Below, piece after piece: positions 35,571-44,465 of a stretch of DNA of 64,000 bases. A model generated the notes under the pieces. It searched no databases, was not told the origin of the DNA, and saw nothing but the letters and a program-made list of their open reading frames with translations. The position numbers and the translations under genes were made by a program. The stretch comes from Saccharothrix sp. ALI-22-I (GTDB lineage Bacteria > Actinomycetota > Actinomycetes > Mycobacteriales > Pseudonocardiaceae): NCBI RefSeq assembly GCF_001984175.1, contig NZ_MTQP01000052.1, forward strand, positions 1 through 64,000, in the 5' to 3' direction. How positions within the stretch are numbered: position 1 is the stretch's first letter; the number at the start of each line of letters is the position of its first letter.

Positions 35571-36425
35571 ATGACCGACGTGCTTGAGCCGGAAGTGCTC
35601 CGCTACAGCGCTTTCACCACCGACCCCGCCGGGGGCAACCAGGCCGGTGTCGTCCTCGACGCTACCGGGCTGGACGACGCCCGCATGTTGGCGATCGCCG
35701 CCGAGGTCGGCTACTCCGAGACCGCTTTCGTGTTTCCCCGAAAAGACGAGCACGGCAGCGACGCCGACGACGAGCGGGAGTTCGACGTGCGGTACTTCAG
35801 CCCGCTGGTGGAGGTCCCGTTCTGCGGTCACGCCACCGTGGCCACCGCCGTCGCGCTGGAACGGCCGGGCAAGCTCCGGTTCCACACCCCGGCAGGGCTG
35901 GTGGAGATCGCCACGACACCCGGCACGGCGACGCTGACCAGCGTGCCGACCTCGTCCACGCCCGCGCCCGACGAGGACGTCGCCGAGGCGCTGAAGGCGC
36001 TCGGGTGGTCCGCCGACGACCTGGACCCGCGCTACCCCGTGCACTGGGCGTTCGGCGGCGCGCGCCACCTCGTGCTCGCCGTGCGGACGCGGGAGCGGTT
36101 GGCGGCGCTGGACTACGACTTCGACGCGCTGGGCGACCTGCTGCGGGCCAACGACGCGGTGACCGCGCAGCTGGTGCACCAGCGCGCCGAGGACGTCTTC
36201 GACGCGCGCGACCCGTTCCCGGTCGGCGGGGTCGTGGAGGACGCGGCGACGGGTGCCGCCGCCCTGGCGTTCGGCGGCTACCTGCGGGCCATCGGCGAGG
36301 TCACCCGACCGAGATCGATCACCATCCACCAAGGTGTGGACATGGGACGCCCCAGCCTGCTGGAGATCGAGGTCTCGCCGGACGACCCGCAGGTCACCGT
36401 GACCGGCTCGGCCGTGCGGATCTAG
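35571..36425 (+). CDS. PhzF family isomerase/epimerase-like protein
   Basis: A 284-residue PhzF-like protein of the diaminopimelate-epimerase fold. Motifs are FTTDPAGGNQAGVVLD, the catalytic glutamate in VGYSETAFVF, RYFSPLVEVPFCGHATVATA, and VEDAATGAAALAFGGYL. The family includes the phenazine enzyme PhzF and many uncharacterised isomerases. No phenazine genes are nearby, so it is probably a housekeeping or detoxifying member. It ends with a 4-nt convergent overlap with the F420 oxidoreductase gene. Confidence 0.9.
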   Translation: MTDVLEPEVLRYSAFTTDPAGGNQAGVVLDATGLDDARMLAIAAEVGYSETAFVFPRKDEHGSDADDEREFDVRYFSPLVEVPFCGHATVATAVALERPGKLRFHTPAGLVEIATTPGTATLTSVPTSSTPAPDEDVAEALKALGWSADDLDPRYPVHWAFGGARHLVLAVRTRERLAALDYDFDALGDLLRANDAVTAQLVHQRAEDVFDARDPFPVGGVVEDAATGAAALAFGGYLRAIGEVTRPRSITIHQGVDMGRPSLLEIEVSPDDPQVTVTGSAVRI

Positions 36426-36847
36426 GCCCGCTCCAGCACCACCACGGGGATCTCGCGGTCGGTCTTCTTCGCGTAGTTGTCGTAGTCCGGCCACACCTCG
36501 ACCATCAGCCGCCACAGCTCGGCCCACTCGTCACCGGACGCGGTGCGGGCCTTGGCGGTGAACACGTCCGAGTCCACCTGCACCTCGGCGCTGTTGTTCG
36601 CGGCGAGGTTGCGGTACCAGGCGGGGTGTTCGGGCGAGCCGCCGTAGGAGGCGACGACCACGTACGCGTCGCCGTAGGGCTGGTAGATCAGCGCGGTCCG
36701 GCGCGGTTGGCCCGACTTGCGGCCGGTGGTGGTCAGCAGGAGCGTGAAGACTCCCGGCCGCCACTCGTGGCCTTCGGTGCCGTCCGACTCGATGTACTTC
36801 TGGATGTGCTCGTTCACCCAGCCGACAGGGCTGTCCACTACTGACAT
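36422..36847 (-). CDS. F420-type (Ddn-like) nitroreductase family protein
   Basis: A 141-residue protein of the deazaflavin-dependent nitroreductase family, with LLLTTTGRKSGQPRRTALIYQPYGDAYVVVASYGG, the conserved HPAWYRNLAANNSAEVQV, and a terminal YxxYxxKTDREIPVV pattern. Such split-barrel enzymes use F420H2 to reduce unsaturated or nitro compounds. The start at 36847 gives a full-length protein beginning MSVVDSPVGWVNEHI. Confidence 0.92.
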   Translation of the reverse strand: MSVVDSPVGWVNEHIQKYIESDGTEGHEWRPGVFTLLLTTTGRKSGQPRRTALIYQPYGDAYVVVASYGGSPEHPAWYRNLAANNSAEVQVDSDVFTAKARTASGDEWAELWRLMVEVWPDYDNYAKKTDREIPVVVLERA

Positions 36848-37118
36848 GCCCTCGACGCTACCGAGATCACGACGCGGCCGGGACCTCGCATACGAGTGAG
36901 CGGACTACTCGCTCGCGTACTGGGCACTCATACGGCAGAGCAGGTCAGCGACGCGCGCCGCGTTGAGAACGTGTGACAGATCACGCCCAGCCATCCGATC
37001 TGAATCGATTCGACCGGGTCACACAAGAGGCTTCCCCGGAGTTTCAGGGGCTAGAGATCGGATCTCTGACGCTCTCCAGAACCCAACGCCGGGTGAATTC
37101 CAGGTGAGGTTTGCCAGA

Positions 37119-38189
37119 ATGGGTCTCATGACCAAGCCCTTCACGGACGATAGTCACCCGGCCGAGCCCTATCCGGGAGCTCGGCCGGGACACTGCTTCG
37201 TGCACCTGAACGGCGCCGGCTGGCCGGTCACGCCGGACCCGGGTGCCGATTCCGGATGGCGCGTCGCCCCGGACGGGCAGGACCTGGACGACTGGCTGGC
37301 GGGGCACGGCGAACCGCCGCTCGCGGGCCGGATGCCGGTGCTGGCCTACGGCTCCAACGCCAACCCCGCCAAGGTGACGTGGCTGCGCGAAGAACTGGGA
37401 CTGACCGGTCCGGCCGTGGTGCTGCGGGCCCGTTGCACGGGACTCGCCGCCGTCTGGGCCGCGGGATTGCGCAAGACCGACGGCCAGCGGCCGGCCACCC
37501 TCGCGGCGGCGCCCGGCGTCGAGGAGGAGCACGCGGTGTGGTTCGCCACCGCGGAGCAGCTGCGGGTGCTCGACCGCTGCGAGGGCCGTGGCCTGCGGTA
37601 CCGGCTCGTCCGGGTGCACACCGGCCGGGTGACGTTGTTCGACGGCGGCGTGGTCGACTCCGTGCTCGCGTACACCGGTGCGGGCACCCGGCGGATGCCC
37701 CTGCTGGTCAACGGCAGGCCGGTGCGCTGCGCCGACGTGGACCAGCGGGGTGCGCGCCGACTGGGCGGGCGGCCCGCCGACAGCGACGGCCTGGACGTGA
37801 CGCCGGTGCACGGCGAGCCGTCGCCGAACGACTGGCCCGACCGCCTGTTCGTGTACGGCACCCTCCAGCCGGGCATGGCCGCGTGGCACCTGGTGGAACC
37901 GTTCGTGGACGGCGCCCCGGAGCCCGTCAGGCTGCCCGGCACCCTGCACGACACGGGGCAGGGCTACCCGGCGCTGCGTCCCGGCGACGGACCGGGCGTG
38001 CCGGGGCACGTGCTGCGCCTGGAGAACCCCGAGGACGCCCTGCCGGTGCTGGACGAGTACGAGGGCGACGAGTACCGCCGCGTGCGCGTCACGCTGCCCG
38101 ACGGGCAGGTCTGCTGGACCTACCTGTGGACGGCCGGGGTGGGCGACATGCCGGTGCTCCCCGAGGGCTGGGTCGAGAACCGCCAATAA
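37119..38189 (+). CDS. Gamma-glutamylcyclotransferase-like protein with two AIG2/GGCT domains
   Basis: A 356-residue protein. The N-terminal half carries MPVLAYGSNANPAKV (from about residue 72), the phosphate/glycine loop of the cyclotransferase fold. The C-terminal half carries a second, classical GGCT module starting LFVYGTLQPGM (about residue 243) and ending near LDEYEGDEYRRVRV. One enzyme half may be catalytic and the other regulatory. GGTGAGG lies 9 nt before the ATG at 37119. Substrate could be a gamma-glutamyl amine or peptide. Confidence 0.85.
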   Translation: MGLMTKPFTDDSHPAEPYPGARPGHCFVHLNGAGWPVTPDPGADSGWRVAPDGQDLDDWLAGHGEPPLAGRMPVLAYGSNANPAKVTWLREELGLTGPAVVLRARCTGLAAVWAAGLRKTDGQRPATLAAAPGVEEEHAVWFATAEQLRVLDRCEGRGLRYRLVRVHTGRVTLFDGGVVDSVLAYTGAGTRRMPLLVNGRPVRCADVDQRGARRLGGRPADSDGLDVTPVHGEPSPNDWPDRLFVYGTLQPGMAAWHLVEPFVDGAPEPVRLPGTLHDTGQGYPALRPGDGPGVPGHVLRLENPEDALPVLDEYEGDEYRRVRVTLPDGQVCWTYLWTAGVGDMPVLPEGWVENRQ

Positions 38190-38288
38190 TGCGCCCGATG
38201 CGGTGAATCCTTCGCCGATCCACCCAACCGTCCGGCAGTTGGGTACGTCCTCCTGATGAGGACCACGTATCCGAGCCAGGAGGTGGAC

Positions 38289-38867
38289 ATGAGGCGACTC
38301 GTGGCGTTCGGCGCTCTCGCGGTCGCGCTCACCGCGTGCGGGAGCCCCCGACAAGCGGCCGACCAGCCGACCCTGGTGGTCGAACCGCCCTCGTCCTCGG
38401 AGACCCCGCCGGTGCCGCCGTCCTCGCCCACGCCGGCCACCCCGGCGTCGACCAGGTGCACCGCCGCCGTGCTCGTGGGCTCGGTCAAGCCGGGTGACGC
38501 GGGCGCGGGCAACCGGTACGGAAAACTCGTGGTGACCAACAACGGCGCGGCGCCGTGCACGCTCAACGGCTACAGCGGCCTGCAACTGCTCGACGCGGCG
38601 GGCAACCCGGTGCCGACCGACCTCCGGCGCACCGCCGACCCCGGCCCGGCGCCGGTGACTCTCACCCCCGGCAAGGCCGCGGCGGCGAACCTGCGCTGGA
38701 CCATCGTGCCCACCGGTGACGAGCCGGTCGACAAGCCGTGCCAGGCCGAGGCCGCGAGTGCCGCGGCGATCCCGCCGGACGAGACGCGACCGTTGAGCGT
38801 GGAGTGGGGGCTGGGTCCGGTGTGCGGCGGCGGGAAGATCGAGATCAGCGCGTTCTACGCTGCCTAG
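38289..38867 (+). CDS. DUF4232 lipoprotein
   Basis: A 192-residue exported lipoprotein. The signal peptide RRLVAFGALAVALTACGS ends in a lipobox with the lipidated cysteine at residue 17. A Ser/Pro/Thr-rich spacer follows. The DUF4232 domain starts at RCTAAVLVGSV and includes GNRYGKLVVTNNGAAPCTLN and GYSGLQLLDAAGNPV. The conserved cysteines probably pair. AGGAGGTGG gives a strong ribosome-binding site. Function is unknown. Confidence 0.9.
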   Translation: MRRLVAFGALAVALTACGSPRQAADQPTLVVEPPSSSETPPVPPSSPTPATPASTRCTAAVLVGSVKPGDAGAGNRYGKLVVTNNGAAPCTLNGYSGLQLLDAAGNPVPTDLRRTADPGPAPVTLTPGKAAAANLRWTIVPTGDEPVDKPCQAEAASAAAIPPDETRPLSVEWGLGPVCGGGKIEISAFYAA

Positions 38868-39650
38868 GTGATCGAGTCCAACGTTCCCGGCCACGCCGGT
38901 GAACTCGCGGTGCGCACCTGGCCCAACCTGGACGCCTCCTGGCTGGCCGTCCTCGTGCACGGGTACGGCGAGCACGGCGGCAGATACCGGCACGTGGCCG
39001 AGGCGTTGGTGGAGGCGGGCGCGCTGGTGCTGGCGGCCGACCACGTCGGGCACGGCCGGTCCGAGGGCGAACGGGCGGTGATCGCCGACTTCGACGGCGT
39101 GGTGGCCGATGTCGCCGCCACCATCAGCTCGGCCGCCTCCGACCTGCCGACCGTGCTGATCGGGCACGGCGAGGGTGGGCTGGTCGCGGCCCGGTACGCC
39201 CAGCGGAACCCGTTGTCGGCGCTGGTGCTGTCCGCGCCGGTGCTCGGCACCTGGCAGGGCTTGGACATGCTGATGACCGAGATCCCGGACGTGCCGCTCG
39301 ACCCGGGCCTGCTCTCGCGCGACCCGGAGGTCGGCAAGCACTACGCCGCCGACCCGCTGGTCTGGCACGGACCGTACAAGCGGGAGACCTTGGAGGCGTT
39401 GGAGCGCGCGCTGGACGAGGTCAACTACGGGCCTTCGCTGGAGCACCTGCCGACGTTGTGGCTGCACGGCGACGCCGACGAACTCGTTCCCCTGGCCGAC
39501 ACCCGCACCGGCACCGACCGGCTGCGGGGCCTGCTGTTCGAGGAACGCGTCTACCGCGGCGCCCGGCACGAGGTGTTCAACGAGACCAATTCCGCCGAAG
39601 TGCTGGCCGACGTGATCTCGTTCGTCCGCCGCGTTCTGGGCCTGCCCTGA
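38868..39650 (+). CDS. Monoacylglycerol-lipase-like protein without the nucleophile serine
   Basis: A 260-residue alpha/beta hydrolase of the monoacylglycerol lipase type: VLVHGYGEHGGRYRHVAEAL, AADHVGHGRSEGE, LVLSAPVLGTWQGLDML, LWLHGDADELVPLADT and GARHEVFNE, so the Asp and His of the triad are present. The nucleophile elbow reads GHGEGG where relatives have GHSMGG, so the catalytic serine is glycine (residue 101). The protein may be inactive or use another mechanism. It begins with GTG directly after the DUF4232 stop codon, so co-translation is likely. Confidence 0.85.
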   Translation: MIESNVPGHAGELAVRTWPNLDASWLAVLVHGYGEHGGRYRHVAEALVEAGALVLAADHVGHGRSEGERAVIADFDGVVADVAATISSAASDLPTVLIGHGEGGLVAARYAQRNPLSALVLSAPVLGTWQGLDMLMTEIPDVPLDPGLLSRDPEVGKHYAADPLVWHGPYKRETLEALERALDEVNYGPSLEHLPTLWLHGDADELVPLADTRTGTDRLRGLLFEERVYRGARHEVFNETNSAEVLADVISFVRRVLGLP

Positions 39651-39695
39651 GCCCGCGGCCGTTCGTGGTGGTCCGCGCCGGTAGGCTGCGCGGGC

Positions 39696-41315
39696 ATGAT
39701 CGCCCCTGTGGAGCAGACCGTCGCGGCGTTCAGCCGATGGGCCGAGCAGCGCGGCGGTGAGGCGGACTCCGGTACAGCGCTGATCGCGCTGAGCATGCTC
39801 GGTTTCGAGGACGCCGACGACCTGAAGCCGGGTGACCTGGCGGAGTTCCTGCTCGACGCGTACCCGGAGGCCATGGCGGCGTTCGGGCAGGCGCCCGACG
39901 AGATCATGGTCGACACGTTGCGAGACCTGCTCGCCTTCTTCGGCGACAACGGACGGCTGCCCGCCGAACGGATGTCCCGGCTGCTGGGCGAGTTGGACGA
40001 GGTCGAACCCGAATTCCTGGACCTGGTCGAGACTTTCGACATCCCGATGCCCGATCTGGCGAGTGCGCTGGGCTCACCGGACCGGCTGCCGCCGATCCGG
40101 CTGCCTTCGCTCGACGTCCTGGCGGCCGATGCCCGACGGGCCCCACTGATCGCGGACGCGCGGGCGTTGGCGCTGTGGGTCGGTGAGGGGCGGCGGACAA
40201 CGCCCGACTCCGAGCTCACCGAGGCCGACGCCGAGCAGGCCGAGCGGAGCGTCGGCATCACCGCGGCCGAACGCGCGCAACTGTGGGAAGTCGCCGACGC
40301 GTTGGGATTCCTCGACTTCACCGAGGACGACGTGATCGTTTCGAGCAGCGCCGACGCCCGCGCTTGGCCCGACGTGGACGACGAGACCGCGCTCGCGCAA
40401 TGGGGACGGGCACTGACCCACGTGCTGATGCACTCGGTGGCGATCGACGCCTTCACCTACCACTCCAAGCACTTCACGATGGAGGGGATCGGCATCCCGC
40501 TGCTGTCGGTGCTGTTCCTCCGTCAGGGTCATGGCATGCCGACCGGCGGCGTGAGCGAGGCGATCCGGATCGCCGTCGACATCGAACTGGAACACCTGGC
40601 ACCCAAGGCCGCCGACCGGTTGTGGCGGGAGTGGGTGGCCGAGCACGGCGACCCCGGCCAGGCACTGCTCGACCGGCTCACCCGACTCGGCGCGGTCAGG
40701 ATCGACGACGATGTCGTCACCCTCACCCCGGTGGCGCGACACGCGGCGAGAAGCCAGTTGGTCGACGGTGGCGTCGACATCCCGCTGCTACCACCCAGCG
40801 CGGAGATGACCGCCCAACAGCTGATCGACGCCGCGCCAGGCTTCTCCGAGGCCGAACTGGCCGCCGAGGTGCGCGCGTGGATCACCAGCCGGGACACCGC
40901 CGCCCGCGAACTGTTCGGCCTCGCCGCACGGGGCGACGGCGGCGAGCGGAAGTGGGCCATGGACGTCGCGAAACACCTGGGCGCGGCTGCGGACGACCAG
41001 TGGCAGGCAGCACTGGACGTGCCACCGTTATGCGCCTACGCGAAGTCCACACTGGACAAGCCCCTCGACGACACCGACCGCGCGTGGCTGCTCATCGACA
41101 CCGTCACATCACTCAACGGAATCCCGGAGCCAATCGCCGCAGCCGTCGCGGAAGTCGTGCCCCCAGGCCGCGAAGAGGCGGTGTTCGAGGCGGCATGGCG
41201 CCTACCTCATCCCCAAGCGGGTCAAGCACTCACCGACGTCGGCGAGGCACACCCGGACAAGAAGATCGCCAAGGCCGCCCGGAAGGCGGCGTTCAAAGCC
41301 GCGTCTCGACGGTGA
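39696..41315 (+). CDS. Hypothetical actinobacterial protein, 539 residues
   Basis: A 539-residue acidic, helix-rich, cytoplasmic protein I cannot assign. It has no signal peptide, membrane segment or recognised catalytic motif. Two regions look like winged-helix segments: RAQLWEVADALGFLDFTEDDVIVS and LLDRLTRLGAVRIDDDVVTLTP. The C-terminus is Lys/Arg/Ala-rich (KKIAKAARKAAFKAASRR) and resembles a HEAT-like or nucleic-acid-binding tail. GC3 and length argue strongly that it is real. It seems monocistronic. Confidence 0.8.
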   Translation: MIAPVEQTVAAFSRWAEQRGGEADSGTALIALSMLGFEDADDLKPGDLAEFLLDAYPEAMAAFGQAPDEIMVDTLRDLLAFFGDNGRLPAERMSRLLGELDEVEPEFLDLVETFDIPMPDLASALGSPDRLPPIRLPSLDVLAADARRAPLIADARALALWVGEGRRTTPDSELTEADAEQAERSVGITAAERAQLWEVADALGFLDFTEDDVIVSSSADARAWPDVDDETALAQWGRALTHVLMHSVAIDAFTYHSKHFTMEGIGIPLLSVLFLRQGHGMPTGGVSEAIRIAVDIELEHLAPKAADRLWREWVAEHGDPGQALLDRLTRLGAVRIDDDVVTLTPVARHAARSQLVDGGVDIPLLPPSAEMTAQQLIDAAPGFSEAELAAEVRAWITSRDTAARELFGLAARGDGGERKWAMDVAKHLGAAADDQWQAALDVPPLCAYAKSTLDKPLDDTDRAWLLIDTVTSLNGIPEPIAAAVAEVVPPGREEAVFEAAWRLPHPQAGQALTDVGEAHPDKKIAKAARKAAFKAASRR

Positions 41316-41358
41316 TCCCTGCCGCACCCGGCTGTCCGCCGACGTGCTCGACGCCTGC

Positions 41359-42105
41359 CTACCAGGGCTGGTCGGTGGGGCGGACCAGGATTTCGTTCAC
41401 TGCGACGTGGTCGGGTTGGGCCACGGCGTAGAGGACGGCGTTGGCGATGTCGGTTGGTTGGAGTTGGCGCATCGCGTTCGCGAGTCGGTTGATGCCGTCC
41501 TTGGCGGTCTGGTCGGTGATGTGGTCGCGCAGCTCGGTGGCGACCACGCCGGGCTCGACCACGACGACCCGGACTCCGCGTTGGGTCATCTCTTGGCGGA
41601 GGGACTCGCTGAACGCGTTGAGGCCGAACTTGGTGGCGTTGTAGACCGCCGTGCCACTGCGGACGACACGTCCCGCCGTGGACGACACCTGCACCACGGC
41701 ACCCTTGCTCGCCAACAGGTGCGGCAGCGCGGCGTGGGTGAGGTACATGACGCCCAGGAGATTTGTCGACACCATCCGGGTCCAGTCGGTGGTGTCCGCG
41801 CCCTCGACCGGGCCGAGCAGCATCACGCCCGCGTTGTTGACCAGCACGTCCAGTCCGCCGAACGCCTCTACGGTCCGCGCCACCGCGTCCCGGCACGCCG
41901 CCTCGTCGGTGACGTCCAGCTCGACCGACAGGACCTCCGCCCCGTCCTCGACCAGCCGGTCCGCCAACACCTTCAGCCGTTCCACGCGCCGTGCGGCGAT
42001 CACCACGGCCGCGCCCTCCCGTGCCAACGCGACCGCGGTCGCCTCCCCGATGCCCGACGAGGCTCCGGTGACCAGCGCGACCTTGCCTTGCAGGTGGTTC
42101 GTCAT
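41359..42105 (-). CDS. Short-chain dehydrogenase/reductase
   Basis: A 248-residue classical SDR: cofactor motif TGASSGIGEA near residue 14, NNAG at about 85, catalytic Ser in VQVSSTAGR, and YNATK with the Tyr-x-x-x-Lys pair. AARR after the second strand suggests NADP(H). The start at 42105 (MTNHLQGKVALVTG) is typical. The substrate is not predictable. The gene is monocistronic. Confidence 0.92.
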   Translation of the reverse strand: MTNHLQGKVALVTGASSGIGEATAVALAREGAAVVIAARRVERLKVLADRLVEDGAEVLSVELDVTDEAACRDAVARTVEAFGGLDVLVNNAGVMLLGPVEGADTTDWTRMVSTNLLGVMYLTHAALPHLLASKGAVVQVSSTAGRVVRSGTAVYNATKFGLNAFSESLRQEMTQRGVRVVVVEPGVVATELRDHITDQTAKDGINRLANAMRQLQPTDIANAVLYAVAQPDHVAVNEILVRPTDQPW

Positions 42106-42199
42106 GCCCCCACCCAACATGCTGGAGCGCACTCCAGGTCAAGCCGGGCGGCGACCGGGTGGGGCGGCCGACGCGGTGCCGCCCCACCCTGGTCACGAA

Positions 42200-42682
42200 T
42201 CAGCCGTTGTGGTTGTTGTGGTGGTTGTCGTGGTGGTTGTCGTGGTGGTTGCCGTGGTGGCCATTGCCGTGGTGGTCGTCGTCGTCGTCATCGTCGTCGT
42301 GGTCATGGTCGACGTTGCCGAAGTGGTCGCCGGTCTCCACGCTGCTGTCCTCGAAGCCGACGCCCGCGCCGTGAGGGCCCGAGAACGAGAAGTCGCTCTC
42401 GAAGAACGCGTTACCGTCCTCTGTGAACGCTTCGGCCTCGAAAGCGGCCGCGCCCTCGTCCCCGGCAGCCAGGAACAGCTCGTGGAAGGACGTGTCACCG
42501 TTTTCGTGGGCGGAGGCGTGGAGGGCGTGCAAGAACGCACCGTCCTCGCCCACGAACGCCACGCCGTGGGCGTGGTTGACCTCGGCCTCGTCGTCCGTGC
42601 CGGCGGAGGCGATGCCCGCCGAGCCGATGATGATGGGGAACGCGACCGCGCCGGCTGCGACGAGTCGGACAATGTTGCGCAT
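42200..42682 (-). CDS. Secreted protein with Asp/His/Asn-rich metal-binding-like tail
   Basis: A 160-residue protein with a clear Sec signal peptide (hydrophobic core AAGAVAFPIIIGSAGIA, cleavage near ASA-GT). The mature part has several His residues and paired Phe/Gly blocks (EDGNAFFESDFSFSGPHG). The last 35 residues are almost only Asp, His, Asn and Gly, beginning with HDHD and eight Asp and then repeating HHGN/HHDN. Such tails bind Ni, Zn or Cu in other proteins, so extracellular metal binding is likely. The coding DNA is a degenerate GTGGTTGTC-type repeat. Confidence 0.75.
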   Translation of the reverse strand: MRNIVRLVAAGAVAFPIIIGSAGIASAGTDDEAEVNHAHGVAFVGEDGAFLHALHASAHENGDTSFHELFLAAGDEGAAAFEAEAFTEDGNAFFESDFSFSGPHGAGVGFEDSSVETGDHFGNVDHDHDDDDDDDDHHGNGHHGNHHDNHHDNHHNNHNG

Positions 42683-42883
42683 GGTGGAACCTCCTGGTGG
42701 TTAGACGGCCATGCGTTCACATCGTTACCTCGCAGGTCGGGCCGCTCACCGTCGCTGACCGGATCGTGTGAAGCGGGGTTTGAACCGGCAAAAACGCGCT
42801 GATCAGCGGCTATCACAAGGGGTGGGCGCAAGCACCTGCTTATGGGTGACACCGGTGGCACCCTCACGTGCCACAGGGGTCTC

Positions 42884-43813
42884 GTGGACAATTCCGTCGA
42901 GATGGTGGGAGACGACCTGGAGCTGCTGATCACCGCGGTGGTGGCGGCCGACGACGAACAGCAGGCGCGCGCCGCCTGCGCCGCACTGCTGCGCCGGATC
43001 GGCGGGCGGGTCGTGCGGGTCTTCGACTGCTCGGACGAGGAACCCGGCTGCTGGTCGGTGACGATCAGCCTGCTCAGCGGCGAGCGCGCGACGCAGAACG
43101 TGGCCGGCGCGCTGGCCAGGGCGGTCCGCACGTTCGTCCGGCAGTTGGGCGACGAGTTCCCCACGCCGCGGGTGGCCTGCGAGCCGCCGACCGCGTGGAC
43201 GGTGCTGGAGGACCCGGCACTGCTCGACGGTCTGGTGCCGGGCGCGGAGCGGTTCCTGGTGGAGGCGTGGGCCGGCGGCGACCCCGAGCACCACGGCACC
43301 GAGCACCACGAGCCCGAACGGCACGAGCCCGAGCGGCACGGCACCGGGGAACACCGCACCGAGCGGTACGAGCCCGACCCCGAGCGGTCGGAGCAGAGCA
43401 TGCACGGCCGGCTGGACGAGTCGGAGCCCGATGCGGCGAAACCCGCCCCGCCGGAACCCGGTACACGGCTGTCGTTGCGCGTCGACGTGGCCACGGACCG
43501 GTCCGCGGGCGCCGAGTGGCAAGCGCGGGCGGTAGCGAGCCGGGTGGCACGCAGTGGCAAGATCACCCGAGTGGCTCCCCATGGGCACCTACTGAGCGTG
43601 CACATCGACCTCGGCTCGAACGTTAATTCGCCCACTGTCGCGCTACACGACGCCGTCGCGTCATTGGGCCGTTCCGGGTGGTCCACCGTGGAGTGGTCCG
43701 GTGGGTCGGCGTCGATCCGCTGGTCAGCAACACCGGTGCCACCAGCGGGGATCGCCGCGTTGGAACTCACAGCGACACCGGCCTCGGCATTCGTGTGGAC
43801 GGTGCCCGACTGA
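42884..43813 (+). CDS. Unknown two-lobed protein upstream of the FtsK operon
   Basis: A 309-residue protein with two domains of similar beta-alpha-beta outline: residues about 8-120 (LELLITAVVAADDEQQARAA, CWSVTISLLSGERATQ) and about 200-290 (LSLRVDVATDRSAGAEWQAR, LLSVHIDLGSNVNSPT). A low-complexity Glu/His/Arg/Pro linker (residues about 135-180) joins them. This may be an internal duplication. No known family was recognised. The GTG at 42884 has AGGGG upstream. It precedes the FtsK-type operon on the same strand, with a 137-nt promoter-containing gap. Confidence 0.7.
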   Translation: MDNSVEMVGDDLELLITAVVAADDEQQARAACAALLRRIGGRVVRVFDCSDEEPGCWSVTISLLSGERATQNVAGALARAVRTFVRQLGDEFPTPRVACEPPTAWTVLEDPALLDGLVPGAERFLVEAWAGGDPEHHGTEHHEPERHEPERHGTGEHRTERYEPDPERSEQSMHGRLDESEPDAAKPAPPEPGTRLSLRVDVATDRSAGAEWQARAVASRVARSGKITRVAPHGHLLSVHIDLGSNVNSPTVALHDAVASLGRSGWSTVEWSGGSASIRWSATPVPPAGIAALELTATPASAFVWTVPD

Positions 43814-43872
43814 GACCGGCAGCACTGGCCCGATCGAGTGGATTTCGAATTCGCCCGGTCAGCCGATCTTGC

Positions 43873-43913
43873 TTGTGAATCGTGAAAATTTAGGTACTAC
43901 TTTCAACTATAGG
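43873..43913 (+). promoter_or_regulatory. AT-rich promoter region of the FtsK-type operon
   Basis: The stretch 43873-43913 is unusually AT-rich and offers TTGTGA (43873-43878) with TACTAC 16 bp downstream, and TATAGG at 43908-43913. It lies 38-78 nt before the ATG at 43951. The exact promoter cannot be fixed from sequence. Confidence 0.45.
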
Positions 43914-43950
43914 AACTCAAGCAGCTTTGCAGGAGGGGTCGGGATCCGAC

Positions 43951-44211
43951 ATGGCCAGCATCGAAGAGGTCCGCACCGCGATCGCTTCGGCCGTCGAGAA
44001 GGCGAGCCAGAGCGTCAACGCCCTGCAACAGGCCGCCGACCTGGCCGAAGACGCGCAAGCCCTGCTCAGCACAGCCACCCAGGGCAGCGTCCAGGCCGAC
44101 GTGGAGCAGGCGAACGCGCGGTTCGCCGAGGTGGTCAGCGGCGTTTCCGACTTGCAGAAGCACCTCGGCGCCGGGATCTCCCAGGCCGAGAGCATCAATT
44201 CCAGGTTGTGA
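43951..44211 (+). CDS. Small helical protein A (WXG100-sized, no WXG)
   Basis: An 86-residue, wholly helical-looking protein (MASIEEVRTAIASAVEKASQ, then LQQAADLAEDAQALLSTATQ, then ARFAEVVSGVSDLQKHLGAG). Two amphipathic helices around a short turn would give a helical hairpin like ESAT-6/WXG100 proteins. No WxG motif or YxxxD tail is present. GGAGGGG lies upstream. The following gene encodes a paralogue of similar size, and an FtsK-type ATPase follows. Confidence 0.75.
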   Translation: MASIEEVRTAIASAVEKASQSVNALQQAADLAEDAQALLSTATQGSVQADVEQANARFAEVVSGVSDLQKHLGAGISQAESINSRL

Positions 44212-44212
44212 C

Positions 44213-44464
44213 GTGGCCTCGGTAGGCGAGATCAAACTCGCGCTCGAACAGAGCTGCGAGTTCCTCCGTGACGCCTACCGCAGCGTCCGAGAGGCCCAGA
44301 ACGCGTTGGACGAAGCGGTCGACATCCTGGTCGCGGCGAGCGCCGACCACCACGAGTCCCTGGTACCCGCGGGGTTCGTGAAGGCCGGTGAGGGGTTCGC
44401 CGACGAGTTGGAGCTGATCGTCGGCAGCCTGGAACTGGTCCAACGCCTAGCCGTGGAGCTGTGA
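44213..44464 (+). CDS. Small helical protein B (paralogue of A)
   Basis: An 83-residue protein starting MASVGEIKLALEQS, similar to the upstream protein MASIEEVRTAIAS in its first helix and overall length, with a second predicted helix from FVKAGEGFADELELIVGSLE. It starts with GTG one base after the upstream stop and ends one base before the ATPase start, so the three genes are tightly coupled. Tandem small helical proteins beside an FtsK/SpoIIIE ATPase recall EsxA/EsxB with EccC (inference). Confidence 0.72.
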   Translation: MASVGEIKLALEQSCEFLRDAYRSVREAQNALDEAVDILVAASADHHESLVPAGFVKAGEGFADELELIVGSLELVQRLAVEL

Positions 44465-44465
44465 C

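Noticed and set aside
35571..36425. Phenazine biosynthesis cluster
   Set aside because: Only a PhzF-family protein is present; none of the other phenazine genes occur in the window.
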